From Eucommia ulmoides (Eukaryota > Streptophyta > Magnoliopsida > Garryales > Eucommiaceae), in the NCBI GenBank assembly GCA_016647705.1, contig CM028330.1, positions 49,726,897-49,790,896 of the forward strand: DNA of 64,000 bases, read 5' to 3'. The notes under the pieces are model-generated. The model saw only the letters and a list, made by a program, of their open reading frames with translations. It was not told where the DNA came from and ran no database searches. Shown here in pieces: positions 48,301 through 60,466 of this stretch. A program made the position numbers and the translations under genes. Within the stretch, counting starts at the first letter, position 1; the number at the start of each line of letters is the position of its first letter.

Positions 48301-49029
48301 ATCAAACCTATTCCACTAGATAGATCCCATTTCTAGACCTTACTCTTTATCATCAACTAGTTGGAAGTTTGGTATATCTCACAGTTACTAGTCCAAACAT
48401 TTCCTATTTTCGTTCATCAAGTCAGTCAGTTCTTATCTGCTCCGTGGACTACTCATTACTTGACTGTTCTTTGAATTTTTCAGTATGTCAAAGGAACCTT
48501 ATTTCATGAATTCATTTCTCCGTCCAATCTACTCCCACCTTCTAGGCTTATTCTGATGTCGACTGGTCTAGAGATTCCACCAATAAACATTTAACTACTA
48601 GTTATTATTTCTTCTTGGCAACTCCCTTATTTCCTAGCGTAGTAAGAAACAAACAATGGTTGCATACTTCAGTAATGAAACAGAATACCATGCTATCACT
48701 AATGCAACAAAAAAAATATTTTGGCTACGGTGGCTCCTCGCTGACATTGGAGTCTCCTTCTCTACTGTCACTTTTCTAAATTGTGACAATAAGAATGCTA
48801 TTCAGATTGCCCATAATGACATTTTTCATGAACGTACAAAATATGTCGAGACTGATTGTCACTTTATCTATTACCACGTTATCTAGAATACTATTCATTT
48901 TCGCTCCGTTAGTTCAGCCGATCAGATATAAGATATTTTTACCAAGACTTATCCACATAGATGCTTTCACCTTCTAATTTTCAAACTCAAGTTCACATTT
49001 GAATTATCACCTTGAGTTTGAAAGGGGAT

Positions 49030-49246
49030 GTTAATATATATATATATATATATATATATAGGCCATTTGGGAATAAGTTGAACCCTAATCCCTCTAGGAA
49101 AACTAAACCCTAATCCCACTAAGAAAACTCTAGTAATTGTCTGTATATAGGCCATTTGTATATCTCTGTAATATTACAAATTTCACACATAACAATACAA
49201 TCGCCTTATATTCTCTCTCAAATTCCGCCTTTCAATTATTGTAACA
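49030..49246 (+). mobile_element. 3' LTR of the plus-strand Copia element
   Basis: TGTTAATATATA...ATTGTAACA, 217 bp, directly after a purine tract. A (TA)n run lies at about 49033-49061. No matching 5' LTR is found in the window for this copy. Confidence 0.75.
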
Positions 49247-49311
49247 TATTGCTTCTTTGGGAATAAGTTGCAAGACGTAATTGTTGTTTCAAGGATTCAC
49301 TTAAAAACTTA

Positions 49312-49434
49312 GGGTCCAACAAGAGAATTTTCTAAGGAGTCACCCATTCTAATACTACTCACGCCACTCACGCCAACGTACGATTAACTGTGGGGTTATG
49401 ATGGAAAGTATATTTGTGTTGGTATGATCGCACC
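49312..49434 (-). rRNA. degenerate 5S rRNA pseudogene, copy 1
   Basis: Read on the minus strand: GGTGCGATCATACCAACACA at the 5' end and AGAATGGGTGACTCCTTAGA near the 3' end, against the plant 5S sequence (GGATGCGATCATACCAGCAC, AGGATGGGTGACCCCCTGGG). A short internal duplication (gtgagtggc) and many substitutions in the control boxes mean it is not a working gene. Ends with GTTGGACCC (5S: GTTGCACCC). Confidence 0.85.
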
Positions 49435-49439
49435 TAGTT

Positions 49440-49557
49440 GGGGTGCAACACAAGAACTTTACAAAGGGTCATCCATACTAGTTATGTTCTCGTTTAAGCA
49501 TGCTTAATTATAGAATTCTGATACAATCTGGTGTATTAGTGCTGGTATGTACTCTAC
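49440..49557 (-). rRNA. degenerate 5S rRNA pseudogene, copy 2
   Basis: On the minus strand: CATACCAGCACTAATACACC, TATCAGAATTCTATAATTAA, GCATGCTTAAACGAGAACAT and CTTGTGTTGCACCCC, matching plant 5S rRNA along its full length with scattered changes. Only about 5 bp separates it from copy 1, so there is no intergenic spacer of the kind seen in 5S arrays. Confidence 0.88.
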
Positions 49558-50279
49558 TCACATGAAACCGCATATCTAGAAGAGTGCAACCAAGCATTGT
49601 GGAGGGCCAATAGCAAGTTCCCACACAACGTAGAATTTGCATGTCTTACTAGTCAATAGGATCAAATCAAAGGGCCTTTGTTAGATGCAAGAGAACTATG
49701 GGTGTGAACAATTATGCTTCAAAAGTCAGTATTGGTGGGCAGAAAAAGACATATATAGCTACTCGACAGAACTTTCCAGCTTGAATGAGTAGTACACATG
49801 CACTTCTTCTAACGATGACTTTTTCAATTCCTAAACCTTAAACCCTAACTTTTCCTTAAATATGATTATTGAAAAAATCAGATGCTTTAAGTATGGATTT
49901 AGAAGTCCATAACTATCTTTTTCGAAAATAAAAGGAAAAAAAATGTAATTTTTGTATTCTAACAGGTGACCATCTTATACATGTCTTTTTCCTACAGGGG
50001 ACAATGTTGTTTTTTATTTTCTAAGTGTTTGAATTGTAACCTAATTTGTAAATTACACTTTTCTTTTTCTTTCTATGCCTGACCAAACACTGGCTAGTCG
50101 ACATGAATAAAATACAAAAGGCACATTTTATGTGATGAACAAACAATGGTAGGATGCTTATTGTTATTACATATGGACAATGTTCACATATTTTGGTTGC
50201 TTTTTAGTTTCTTTTTTAGTCAACTTATTTCCTAATTTATGAAGTCAAATTTTTTTATTTTAGGGAAAGAGAAAAGTGA
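49558..50279. other. unassigned spacer right of the 5S pseudogenes
   Basis: No gene, repeat ends or RNA recognised. Composition is less AT-rich just right of the 5S copies (49560-49740) and then becomes AT-rich. Confidence 0.4.
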
Positions 50280-50281
50280 GA

Positions 50282-52545
50282 TCCCGTTTGGTTAACATTT
50301 TTTGTTCTCTGATTAATGTACAAAGAATAGAAATGTATAGAATTTTGGGACTAATGTACAGAAACACGTTTGGGATTAATGTACAGAAACGTGTTTTTTG
50401 GTTAAACGCGTTTTTGTTCTCAATTTTTTTGGATTAATTTGGGACTATCTCCTAAATTTCTTAAGAATATAAGGAAAAAAAAAATTTATAAATTCATATT
50501 CACTCTCACAAACTATTCCAAATACCATTCTGTCAGCTACCACCACCCTGCCGCCTACCATACATTTAAAGGGAAAAAAAATGAACAACTGTTACAACCA
50601 AAATGTCACACCCCTCCCAGGCTCCCATCGCCTGAGGTCGGGTGTGACATCGACTTGACGTTACTTGACCGATCAACAAATACACACACACACACACACA
50701 CATATATGCATGTACCGCTATACATTTTTTTTTTCAAAATATATTTACCCATTTCAAAATTCGAGAATACCCATGTCCTAAATATTCACAACAAAACCAC
50801 AAAAACTGAACCTTCCACGATTCACATTTGTCCAGCTAACCCTTCAAAACAACACCGCCTCCTTACCCTACCTAGTGCTAGTAGTAGACCCGTTCTTAGC
50901 TGCAGCACCGAAACCAAATATTTTATCGGTGTACTGTCTTCCTAATATAAAAATATTTTATGGATCAAGCATAATTATCCAATACCACTTTTCAAACATA
51001 ATATAAATATAACTGCACACTGAACCGAAATAAACTCCACAGCTATCATTGCAATTAAACAAACGCATTTGAATCAGCCAATCAAATAAATTGATATATA
51101 ATAAAGTACCGAATACATATTTCCCTACTAGCCATAGGATCGTTTCACCTCACAATCAAGAGTTACGACGGTACCGTAACCTGTATAATTGTGTCATCTA
51201 AGGTGGCTGTCAGTATCAGGGCCATTCAATATCCCTAATGGTAGGGGTATCCACCTGCAGGATTTGCACTCCTGACAAGTCTCAACATATATCCACCCTG
51301 CAAGACTTACCTGATAGGAAACAATAAATATCTACCCCGCAAGACTCGCCCGACAGGTAACAACAAATATCCACCCTGCAAGACTTGTTTAATAGGTAAC
51401 AACAAATATCCACATCTCGCAGGACATACCCTCCTGACGAGAAGATAACTTTGACATAGTCGGATAGTAAACATCACTTTCCATATTTAAAAATTTACTT
51501 AATCCGCGTAACGTGATAAAATAATCAATTTTAATAAACCATTTTTTTCCACATTTTAATACGAAAATGTCGCCGAAATACTACGCAGGCGTCGTCGCCT
51601 GTGAACCTAACAACCAAAGGGTCTAAACTAAGAATTTATTTAAAATAAATCTACTATGCAATGTGTGACCCTAAATGCACTATTTCCCATTCCCTAATTT
51701 GTTTTTGATTAACTGAAATTATTAAACGCCTAGTTTTCTAAAGTTAATATTAATTGTACAAATTAGAATAACGACTACAAAATTCTTCCCGTTATAATGT
51801 AATCAACAGAAAACCGTTAATTGATTGTCAAAATTTTTAGTAGTCAACCAAATACTAAAAATTATCGTTTTAGTAAAGTTTACAATTTTTATTTTAAATT
51901 GTATTCTTCAAAAATTAGATTTGTCTATACCTACTATATTTCTCGAACCCACATATATTTTTGACATATAATTATACATGTATATATGTCCGTATAAATG
52001 GTCACATGAATTAAACGTGATATATATCTACCTGCAATGGCCGGAAGAACTGACTGCTTCTTCTTTTTTTTTCTTTTTTTTTTTGGCGGTATGAAATACA
52101 TGCACACACCATATATTATTTTTATTTATTTATTTACATTAGTTATCCTCTGGAATAAGAAAAATATTAATTATATTCCAAAATTTCTTATAGTCATATT
52201 TTAAATACCTTAATAATCCCTTAAACTTTAAAATTCAAAATTAAAATTAATATATTAATCCCTAAAATTTTTAAAATAAATATTAAATAGCACAACACAT
52301 TCCATTATTCTCTAAATGTTCTGAATGCAACTAAAAAGTATGCATATGCGAAACTCAGGTCTTACACAAAACGTGTTTCTTGTTTCTGTTCCCATAAATT
52401 AAAAGAAATAATTTTAGGATAATGATCATTAACAAATGTTTCTATTCTCAGAATACTCCAGAACGGAAATAGAATTCTCATCCCATTTTATTAAAAGTAG
52501 AAACAGAAAACTAGAAACACTACCCAAATGTCACTTGAGTTTTCT
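50282..52545. mobile_element. possible TIR element interrupted by solo LTR L5
   Basis: Left text gatcccgtttggttaacatt and right text (other strand) tgacatttgggtagtgtttc are loosely inverted, and short aaacagaaac / gtacagaaac motifs occur on both sides of the LTR. No clean target duplication was found, so this is tentative. Confidence 0.35.
50604..52366 (-). mobile_element. solo LTR, Tekay/del-like family (copy L5), 1763 bp
   Basis: Plus-strand TGTCACACCCCTCC...CAGGTCTTACA with a perfect 5-bp duplication CAAAA (50599-50603 and 52367-52371). Contains the family arm ggtgtactgtcttcctaat (50931), tactagccataggatcgttt (51127), hairpin units (51250-51440) and gtcgtcgcctgtgaacctaa (51589). No coding region between the ends, so it arose by recombination between two LTRs or is a single-LTR remnant. 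Confidence 0.92.
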
Positions 52546-52852
52546 ATCTTACTTTTTACCTTTAATCTTCATTTAATTTCACTATTTAAATAAGAAAAAG
52601 TTACCGGACAGGCCTATATTAAGAATCAAATTACCAATTAATATCAATTATTTGCAGTTAAACTAACTAATCTCATTAATTTGACTTTTTGAACGGTTTA
52701 ATTGCAATTTTGAACTTTTTAATCCTAATTTTGAAAGAACCGAAAAATTCATGACTAAAATACCTCCAAATGATCTGCATAATTCAATAGTTTTCCTTAC
52801 TAAACGTTAACAAAAAAAAAAAAAAATGTTTCCACAAATAACCAGTATCCTA

Positions 52853-53411
52853 GGTGGCGTTTGGTAACCAATCTGTTTCCATTCCAGTAGTGAGATGGGA
52901 ATGAGATAAGATGAGATGAAAATTTTGTTTTCTTCTTGGGAGTAGAATCGCGTTTGGTAACGATGATTTTTTTTTTTTTTTTTGAGAATAGAATCGCGTT
53001 TGGTAACGATTTTATCCTAAAACCATTTTTTTTTTTGTTTTGGCTGGACGGTGGCTGCAGCGACGGTGATGGAAGCGATGACGGCTGACCGACGGGTGGG
53101 TGACGGTGGCGAAAGGCCGGCGGCTAACGGTGGTTGGCAGCAGTGCCGGAATTGCCGAAAGGTGGCCGGCGGTGGCGGACCGTAGTCGGCCGGCGGATGA
53201 ATAGTAACAGTGTATTGGGAATGGAATGGGAATAATGAGAAACAATTTTTTTTTGTTTCTCATTTCTTAAAAAAAAATGGGAACAATTCTCAAATGGGAA
53301 TGGAATGGGAACGAGAACAAAAATTACTAAACGCTATTCCCAAACAGAATTCCCAAAAATTTGGGAATGAAATGGGAATTTATGGAATGGAAACGGTTAC
53401 CAAACGGGGCC
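52853..53411. mobile_element. Tourist-like (PIF/Harbinger) MITE, 559 bp
   Basis: Ends GGTGGCGTTTGGTAACCAAT and (other strand) GGCCCCGTTTGGTAACCGTT. Flanking 3-bp duplication CTA (52850-52852 and 53412-53414), a variant of the usual TWA. Sub-terminal gggaatggaatggga units (53215-53310). A GC-rich core at about 53040-53205 (ggtggctgcagcgacggtga) contrasts sharply with the flanks. Confidence 0.8.
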
Positions 53412-53417
53412 CTAGTG

Positions 53418-53812
53418 AACAAATGTTATATTCAATATCCAAATAAAGACAATGGTTATGATTGTGTGCTTTGTGGGAAACATGTATCTTAATTTACAAG
53501 CAGCTCATATTATATGTAACACCAATATACAATGTAATACTATATTTTTTCATCTTGTCATACATGCCACGTTGACTATAATATGAAGTTTTATCCAATG
53601 CTCCAAAAAAATCGAATGTTATATATTCAACATCCAAACAAAAGACGAGGGTTGTGATTGTATTCTTCGCGGAAGACATATTTCATACTTTACAAGTAAT
53701 TCATGTTATATGTAACACCAACAAACAAATGTAATAATATATTTTTCGTCTTGTAACGTATATCATATTAACTATAACATGGATTTTTATTCGATACTCC
53801 AAAAAAACGATT
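53418..53812. repeat. tandem duplication of a ~195-bp unit
   Basis: Unit 1 (about 53418-53612) and unit 2 (about 53613-53812) share in order aatgttatat.ttcaa.atcc, ttgtgattgt, atgttatatgtaacaccaa, aatgtaata.tatattttt and tccaaaaaaa.cga. Identity is moderate. No protein match seen. Confidence 0.75.
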
Positions 53813-54985
53813 GAAATCTCATTTAAGGCAGTGAAATAGAGATTATTCCTAGATAATTTGACAACGAAAACAATATCTGCTCTATAAATAAATGTATGCG
53901 TGAAAATGGAAAGTAATGACACTTAATCGGAATGAATTAGGCCATATATTTAAAAAAAAGATCGTTGGCTGCATTGAATTTTTTTTGAGTTCATTTGGTA
54001 GTTTAGATGGATTGGGTGGACACCTGAACCGATTCTACCCAATTTGTTGAGGAGTGTTGGTGGAACTTCACTAAAAGGCTAAAAACAAATTAAAATCCAG
54101 TGTTTACGGAAGGTTAACATCATGGTTGCTAAGGTTTTTTATTAAATTTGTTACCCTAATGCACTCTAAAAGTTGTCCATTGTGAACAAATTTGGATTAT
54201 CTGAGTTAACTATTAATTTTAATTGATATAATATAATTATTTTCCCTGATGTGTGTAATATCTCACAATTTTATTTTATTTTCATAAAAAAGAAAAAGTT
54301 TATCTTTAACAAAAATTAAATCCACCCTATCTAATAATTGATAACTTTGTGTTTAATAAAGACATAAAATATTGTAACACATTATCAACAATGTGTGGAT
54401 TGCCCGAATGGATCGATCCTTGGGGAAATTTATCATGATCGTGATTGACAAGATAATTCAAACAAAAATCTATCACTACTAAATGCTTATGGCATGGTAC
54501 AGAGAGTTATATCATCTCTACAATCTTTAACAACCGCATGTTGTCTAGACAAGGTGTCAGATTACCATCTCCATGATATCCCTATCACAAGTTAACTTGC
54601 GAATCTTACCAAAATTGGCATCCAACGGTCTAGGCCATCTAGTAATTACCTTTGCCCGGCGTGCTAATTTGGGTCCAAGGTCGACTTGTGGCTATTTAGC
54701 AACTTGACCTCACAAAGCAAAGCTCCTAACTATGGTATCTCCACACCGTTGTTGTTCTTTTTCTCGCTGACATATGGTTCTGATCGGGCCTTTCAAGGCC
54801 CCTAGGCCCTTGGGGAGGCCCATCCGTGCGACCTTGTTGTCTCGACCTGATTTTGTATGTGCATGATTAGGGAAGTTAACACTAGATTAACAATAATCTT
54901 ACCCCAATATTCTAATTAGTTAGACCTCCCCTAAACAGTCACCAATTTTGTACTTTCCGTATACGAATTTTTTTTAGTGTACATT
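53813..54985. other. unassigned intergenic region
   Basis: No open frame of interest, no terminal repeats and no RNA gene recognised. 54500-54860 is less AT-rich and includes a gggcctttcaaggcccctag palindromic patch; origin unknown. Confidence 0.4.
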
Positions 54986-54990
54986 GTTAC

Positions 54991-55149
54991 TGTTAAGATA
55001 ATTGAGAATTGAGAGAAGAATCATATATTGATATAATGAGAAATATATATCAGTATAATACAACGATATACAAATATTTATAGGGGAAGTGGGGGCTAGG
55101 GTTTTGCCCTAATGGGCCACATGGGTCAAGCCTATATAATACATTAACA
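54991..55149 (-). mobile_element. 3' LTR of the Copia element
   Basis: 159 bp, TGTTAAGATAAT...TACATTAACA on the plus strand. Pairs with 59429-59589. The adjacent cccccctcaaactcaaggca is the complement of the polypurine tract. Confidence 0.93.
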
Positions 55150-58100
55150 TCCCCCCTCAAACTCAAGGCAATAAGTGAGAGATGAACTTGAGTTTGGAAA
55201 CCAAAGAGTGAAAGCGTCCAAATGGATGAGTCTTAGTGAAAATGTCTGCTATCTGATCGGCTGAACTGACGGATTGTAGACGAATCATATTATGGAGAAT
55301 GTGATGACGGATGAAGTGGCAATCAGTCTCGATGTGTTTTGTATGCTCGTGGAATACATCATTATGAGCGATCTGAATAGCACTCATGTTGTCACAGTGT
55401 AAGGTAGTGGCAGTAGGAGAAGAGATGCCCATGTCAGCGATGAGTCATCGAAGCTAAAGAAGTTCTTGAGTTGCATCAGTTATGGCACAATATTCAGCTT
55501 CAGTACTGAAACGAGCAACTACAGTTTGTTTCTTACTACGTCAAGAAATGAGAGAATTGTCCAAAAAGAAATAGTAACCAATGGTTGAACGTTTGTCGGT
55601 GAGGTCGCTGGCCCAATCAGCATCAGAATAAGCTTGTAAGACGGGTGCAAACTGCGCTGAGAAATGAAACCCATGAAATAATATACCCTTGACATACCAA
55701 AGAATGCAAAGAACAGCTGAGTAATGGGTGGTCCGAGGAGCGGACAAGAACTGACTGACCTGATGAACTGCATAAGCAATGTCAGGGTGAGTGACGATGA
55801 GGTATACAAGATTTCCAACCAGTTGGCCATATAGAGTGGCATCTTGAAGAAGTGAACCATCAAGTGAGGTAAGTTTGACATTCGGCTTGAGAGGAGTAGT
55901 GACAGTGGTTGAGTCAGTGATCCTAGCCTTGGAAAGGAGATCCGAGACATATTTGGCCTGAGAGAGAAAATATCCATCAAAACCCGATGAGACTTCAAGA
56001 CCAAGAAAATAGGTGAGCACGCCAAGGTATTTCATCTTGAATTAGCCACTTAAAAACTTTTTGAGTTCAGAAATACTGCGTATATCATCTCTAGTAATAA
56101 TCATATCGTTCACGTATAGTAAAAGAATGATAATATCATTGGCAGTATGGCGAATAAACAGAGTCGAATCATGAGTACTAAGTGTGAACCCAAACTGATG
56201 AATAGTAGTATTGAATTTTGCAAACTAGGCACATGGAGCTTGTTTCAAACCATATAGAGCACGGCGAATGCGACAAACTTTATTTCCAGGAGTAGCCAGG
56301 CCAAGAGAAATATGCATATATACTTTCTCAAGAAGATATCCATTGAGAAATGCATTTTTGACATCCATTTGAAAGAGAGTCCATTTTCGAATGGCGGTGA
56401 CATCAAGAAGTGTACGGACATATGTTAGCCTTACCACGAGAACAAATGTCTCTTCATAGTCAATACCATATTCCTGAGCAAATCCCTTGGCAACAAGTCG
56501 GACTTTATATAATTCAACAGAGCCATTAGAGAGCATCTTGATCTTAAACACCCATATACATCCAATAGGAGTTTTGTTAGGAGGCAGATCTACAATATCC
56601 CAGGTATGAGTTTTGGCGAGGGCCTGAATTTCTTCGTCCATTGCTTTCTGCCAAAGAAGATTAGTGCTAGCCTCCTTATAGGATTGAGGCTCATGCAGAT
56701 GAAGTATAGTAGAAAAACAATAAAATCAGAAACGTAATGTGGAGGATGAGTTACCCTGGTAGAGCGGTGAGGGTGATCTGCGGCGTGGGTGTCAACGGAA
56801 GGCAGTACAGGATCATCAATCACAGGAGAAGTTTCAGGCATGGTCGTTGAAGTTGGAAGGGTGAGATCAGCTAGTGGTTCTGGAGTGGGTTTAGCTAGTG
56901 GTTCTAGGATGGACTCAGCATAAGGTGTAGGGATAGGCTCAACTGGTGGTGTTGGAGTGGACTCAATAGTAACTGGAACTGTATTTTTTGGAAATAATTC
57001 AATGGATGGATCAATGAAGAATTTGGAGTTGGTGAGGGTTGACATGTCAAATGATTGTAAGGAAGAAAACATTTGATGTTCCTAAAAGACGACATGTCGT
57101 GAGATAAGAAGGGTTTTAGAAATGAGATCTTAGTATCGATACCCTTTATATTAGATGCCATATCCAAGAAAACAACACAGATGAGCCCTTAGTTTCAGTT
57201 TGTTGTGTTCATGTAGTTTCAGAAGAACAAAACAGGCGCAACCAAAAACTCTGAGTTCAGAATAATCGGGAGTTTTATCAAAAAAAACATTCAAATGGAG
57301 ACTAGTTTTGAATTGTAGCGGAAGGAACACGGTTTATTGTATAAATGGCGATAAAGGCAGCCTCACCCCAAAAAATACTCAGGACATGATGAAGAAATGA
57401 GAAGAGCGCGAACTGTGTCAAGAATATGTCTATGTTTGTGTTTGGCACATCCATTTTGTTGGGATGTACTAGGATACGAGTGATGGGAGAGCGTGCTATT
57501 TTTGCGAAGCAGGTTAAGAAAAACACGGTCCTTGTATTCCATTTCATTATCTGAGCGAAAAACTTTGATATTTCTAAAAAATTGGGCTTGAACCATAGAA
57601 GAAAAATCAGAATATATTTGGAATAGTTCGGATCGATGTCTCATAAAAAACAATAATGTATATCGAGAGTAGTCATCCACAAATATAATAAAGTAACGAA
57701 GGCCACCTATTGAGGCATAAGGGGAGGGCCCCCAAATATCAGAATGAATTAGATCAAAGGGTGCAAAGGAAATAGACTGACTCTCTTTGAAAGGTAGGGC
57801 TGATTGTTTTACAAGTTGGCAATAAATACATTTAAAGAACTCATGTTGAACTGAACCGAGCTGATCACTAGAGATAAGTGATTGGAGTCGGTTAGATGAA
57901 GTGTGGCCTAAACGAGCATGCTAAAGTTGGGATGGTGAGAGAAACACTGGTGATTATGGAGATAAGGATGATGAAGAGGATAGAAGAGTGGTGGTGAGGT
58001 TGCACAGGTTGATGAAGGGATATTTGGTTGTGGTGATGGTGGAGTTGGAGATGGAAGATGCAAATTAGTATGTTCAAATAGACGTCCAACCTTACGACCA

Positions 58101-59428
58101 GTCCCAAGAGTTTCTCCTGTTCGAAGATTCTGTACACGACAACCACTATTAGAAAATATGATTTTAAATCCCAATTCACAAAATTGCCCAACAAACAAAA
58201 GATTTAAGGTGAGTTTTAGAATCAAATACGTGTTAGGAATAGAAATATGGGAGGTAGAAACCTGACCGATATGTGTAACAAGCATTTGAGAACCATCAGT
58301 AGTATGAATACTAGGGATATTCATCGCGGATAGTTTGGTTGAAAAATTATTAGGATTAGATTCCATGTGATTACAACATGCAGAATCAAAGAACCAAGAT
58401 GAATTACCTGTAGTAAGTGAGAGAGCAGGGGAAAGATTTGTACTAGTACCAATTTTGGAAAAAATATGAAGAATGAATGAGGCCAAATCTGTAATAGACA
58501 TGGTGACAGTAGAGGAGGTAGGGTTCGAACCCTCTTTGGCATTGAAAATGAGCGAAGAACCCATAGGCATTGCTATTGAACCTGGAGAATCTATTGTCAC
58601 TGATGAATTTAGAATGCCAAAATTATCCATGAACTGATATGAAATCTCTAAGAACCATGCAAAAAACGGGTGAACCGACGTAGAAACTACACGAATATAA
58701 AAGAAAATATATTATGTGAGTCTCAAATCACAAAATAGAGGCTGGAAACAGAATCAGAACATCGAAAAACCCCAGGAATTGGTCCAACTTTGCAAAAAAT
58801 CGGTCTAAAATTGCATGAACCGGTAAAAGAGAAGTACATTAGTGAACCGGTGACGTAACGGTCAGCGGGTGATGTGGTAGTCAACGCGTTGACGTGGCGT
58901 TGACGTGGACATTGATGTGGCACTAAGGTGGAGCTGAGGTGGACGCTGACTGGGCTTTAGGGCTGACGTGGCAGCGCAAGGAAGAACAGTCAGCGCGTGA
59001 ATCTGACGCGACTTTGGGATAGACTGTTTAAGCCACGCGTGTGGGCGCGTGTGACTTCGGAAGATGATGATTTTTGCGTCGTTGGAATCGTCTCGTCGAT
59101 TAGGTTCCGACGGTATATTGTGAGATAGATTTGGACCTCTGGTTGAGGCGTTAGAGCCCAAAATCCGAGACTTCGAAGAGTGATAGTATTATGGGCTGTT
59201 GGAGGCGCATAAAAGCACGTCAGAACTCCTATGGCGGTGATTTTGGCGGCGTTGTGTTCGTCTCTGCATGACAAAGATGACGGTATGATGGTTGTTGATA
59301 TCGGAGAAATGAAGAAACCTGCAGTAGTGATGAAAGCTTTGGAAGAATAAGGGTGGCGACGGCGGAAGCGTTAGATTTGCGAAAATTTTATTGAGAACAT
59401 GTATAGGAAAGACTTGCTCTTGATATCA

Positions 59429-59589
59429 TGTTAAGATAATTGAGAAGTGAGAGAAGAATCATATATTAATATTATGAGAAAAATATATCAGTATAATACA
59501 ACGATATGCATATATTTATAGGGAAAGTGAGGGGGCTAGAGTTTTGCCATAATGGGCCACGTGGATCAAACCCATATAATACATTAACA
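59429..59589 (-). mobile_element. 5' LTR of the Copia element
   Basis: 161 bp, same ends as 54991-55149, immediately followed outside by the duplicated GTTAC. The inner side carries the primer-binding-site-like ctcttgatatca. Confidence 0.93.
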
Positions 59590-59594
59590 GTTAC

Positions 59595-60466
59595 TATTCT
59601 TCCAATATCACTCTAAATACTTACGACTGAGAGTTTCGTCGAAAAATACCAACTTGATTTGTAGCGTCTGTACAGATCACCAGTTTGAGTTTTCAAACCA
59701 ATAGCTTAAATCTCCAAACACACCAAATTAACATACCATCTTATTTAATCAGTTGGTATAAGATAATCAAACTCTGATTGATTGGAAAATGTAGCACGTT
59801 TCTTTATTAATCGAATTAACACCTCTTGGGTTACACTTGCAAATTTTTAAAAAATATTTCTTATAGGTTTTTTTTGTTTTTACGTTTTTTTTCTTAAATT
59901 AAGAAGTTTCTATACACCCTTCAAGTCAAATTAGCATAAAGGTGTACTTTTCCTTCATTACATGTACTATCGTTCGTGGTTAACTAGCCGTCTTAGTTCT
60001 GCTATTTTTTTTTTTACAAGTTTTAACGTTAATAATGAGAATTTAGGGAGAAACACTTTCTTATTAATAAGCCGCTCTGTTTAATTATTACTTCTCTAAT
60101 TCTGTTTTCTACGCGGTCTCTCTCTCTCTTGCGAATTGTGGAACATCGTCATTGCTCCCTCCCAGCTCGTGTGTGAACAGTATTTTACCAGAATAAAGAA
60201 TTCCTCTCCTTCCCTGTAAAATTGGATGTTAAAACTCGGATTTCTCCTCAATTTCTAGGACACCCAGGAAACAGAGCACAACCGGATAAGGACATCGTTT
60301 TGGCTATTCTGTTCTCCATTAATGCTGATTAAATCGGTCCATTACCTTCTCTTCCGCCATCAATAACTCCACCACTTTGCTTCAGTCATCGCTATCCTCA
60401 TCTGTATTTCAGATCACTGAGTTGCGCGTACAATATATAGGGCTATTCAATTCAATCATACGCCCC
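59595..60466 (+). promoter_or_regulatory. 5' flank and probable 5' UTR of the O-fucosyltransferase gene
   Basis: Intergenic DNA between the Copia element and the gene start. A CT-rich patch (60114-60130, tctctctctctctt) of the kind common near plant transcription starts lies about 340 bp before the ATG. I cannot assign a TATA box with confidence. No other gene is seen. Confidence 0.4.

Larger units (their letters stand above)
42640..49246 (+). mobile_element. Ty1/Copia element, plus strand, 5'-truncated, split by R1 copy 3
   Basis: Integrase core begins at about 42645 and resumes at 46716 after the R1 insertion. Reverse transcriptase (47700-48165; FQMDVKNVFLNYDL, VCHLHRVLYGLKQAL) and RNase H (about 48520-48890; CDNKNAIQIAHND) follow, then a purine tract (gaaagggga) and a 3' LTR at 49030-49246. 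Broken in many places. It is closely related to the element at 54991-59589. Its gag and 5' LTR are missing; at about 42640 it meets the minus-strand Copia fragment head to head. Confidence 0.85.
54991..59589 (-). mobile_element. Ty1/Copia element with both LTRs, coding regions broken
   Basis: A perfect 5-bp duplication GTTAC (54986-54990 and 59590-59594) frames the element. On the minus strand, right to left: 5' LTR 59429-59589, primer-binding site resembling initiator-Met (TGATATCAAGAG), a leader with TGACGTGG repeats (58860-58980), protease and pre-integrase (57908-58630), integrase (57302-57680), proline-rich linker (56640-57070), reverse transcriptase (56035-56641; FQMDVKNAFLNGYL, RRALYGLKQAP), RNase H (55163-56025) and a purine tract before the 3' LTR. 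No clear gag is seen. Broken in several places. The two LTRs differ at about 14 of 159 positions by hand count (about 9%), suggesting an insertion some millions of years old at commonly used rates. Confidence 0.93.

Noticed and set aside
49312-49557. Functional 5S rRNA genes
   Set aside because: Many substitutions through the internal control region, an internal duplication in copy 1 and no normal spacer.
60377-60466. N-terminal extension of the O-fucosyltransferase frame upstream of 60467
   Set aside because: The frame is open but has no ATG before 60467; it would need a non-AUG start.
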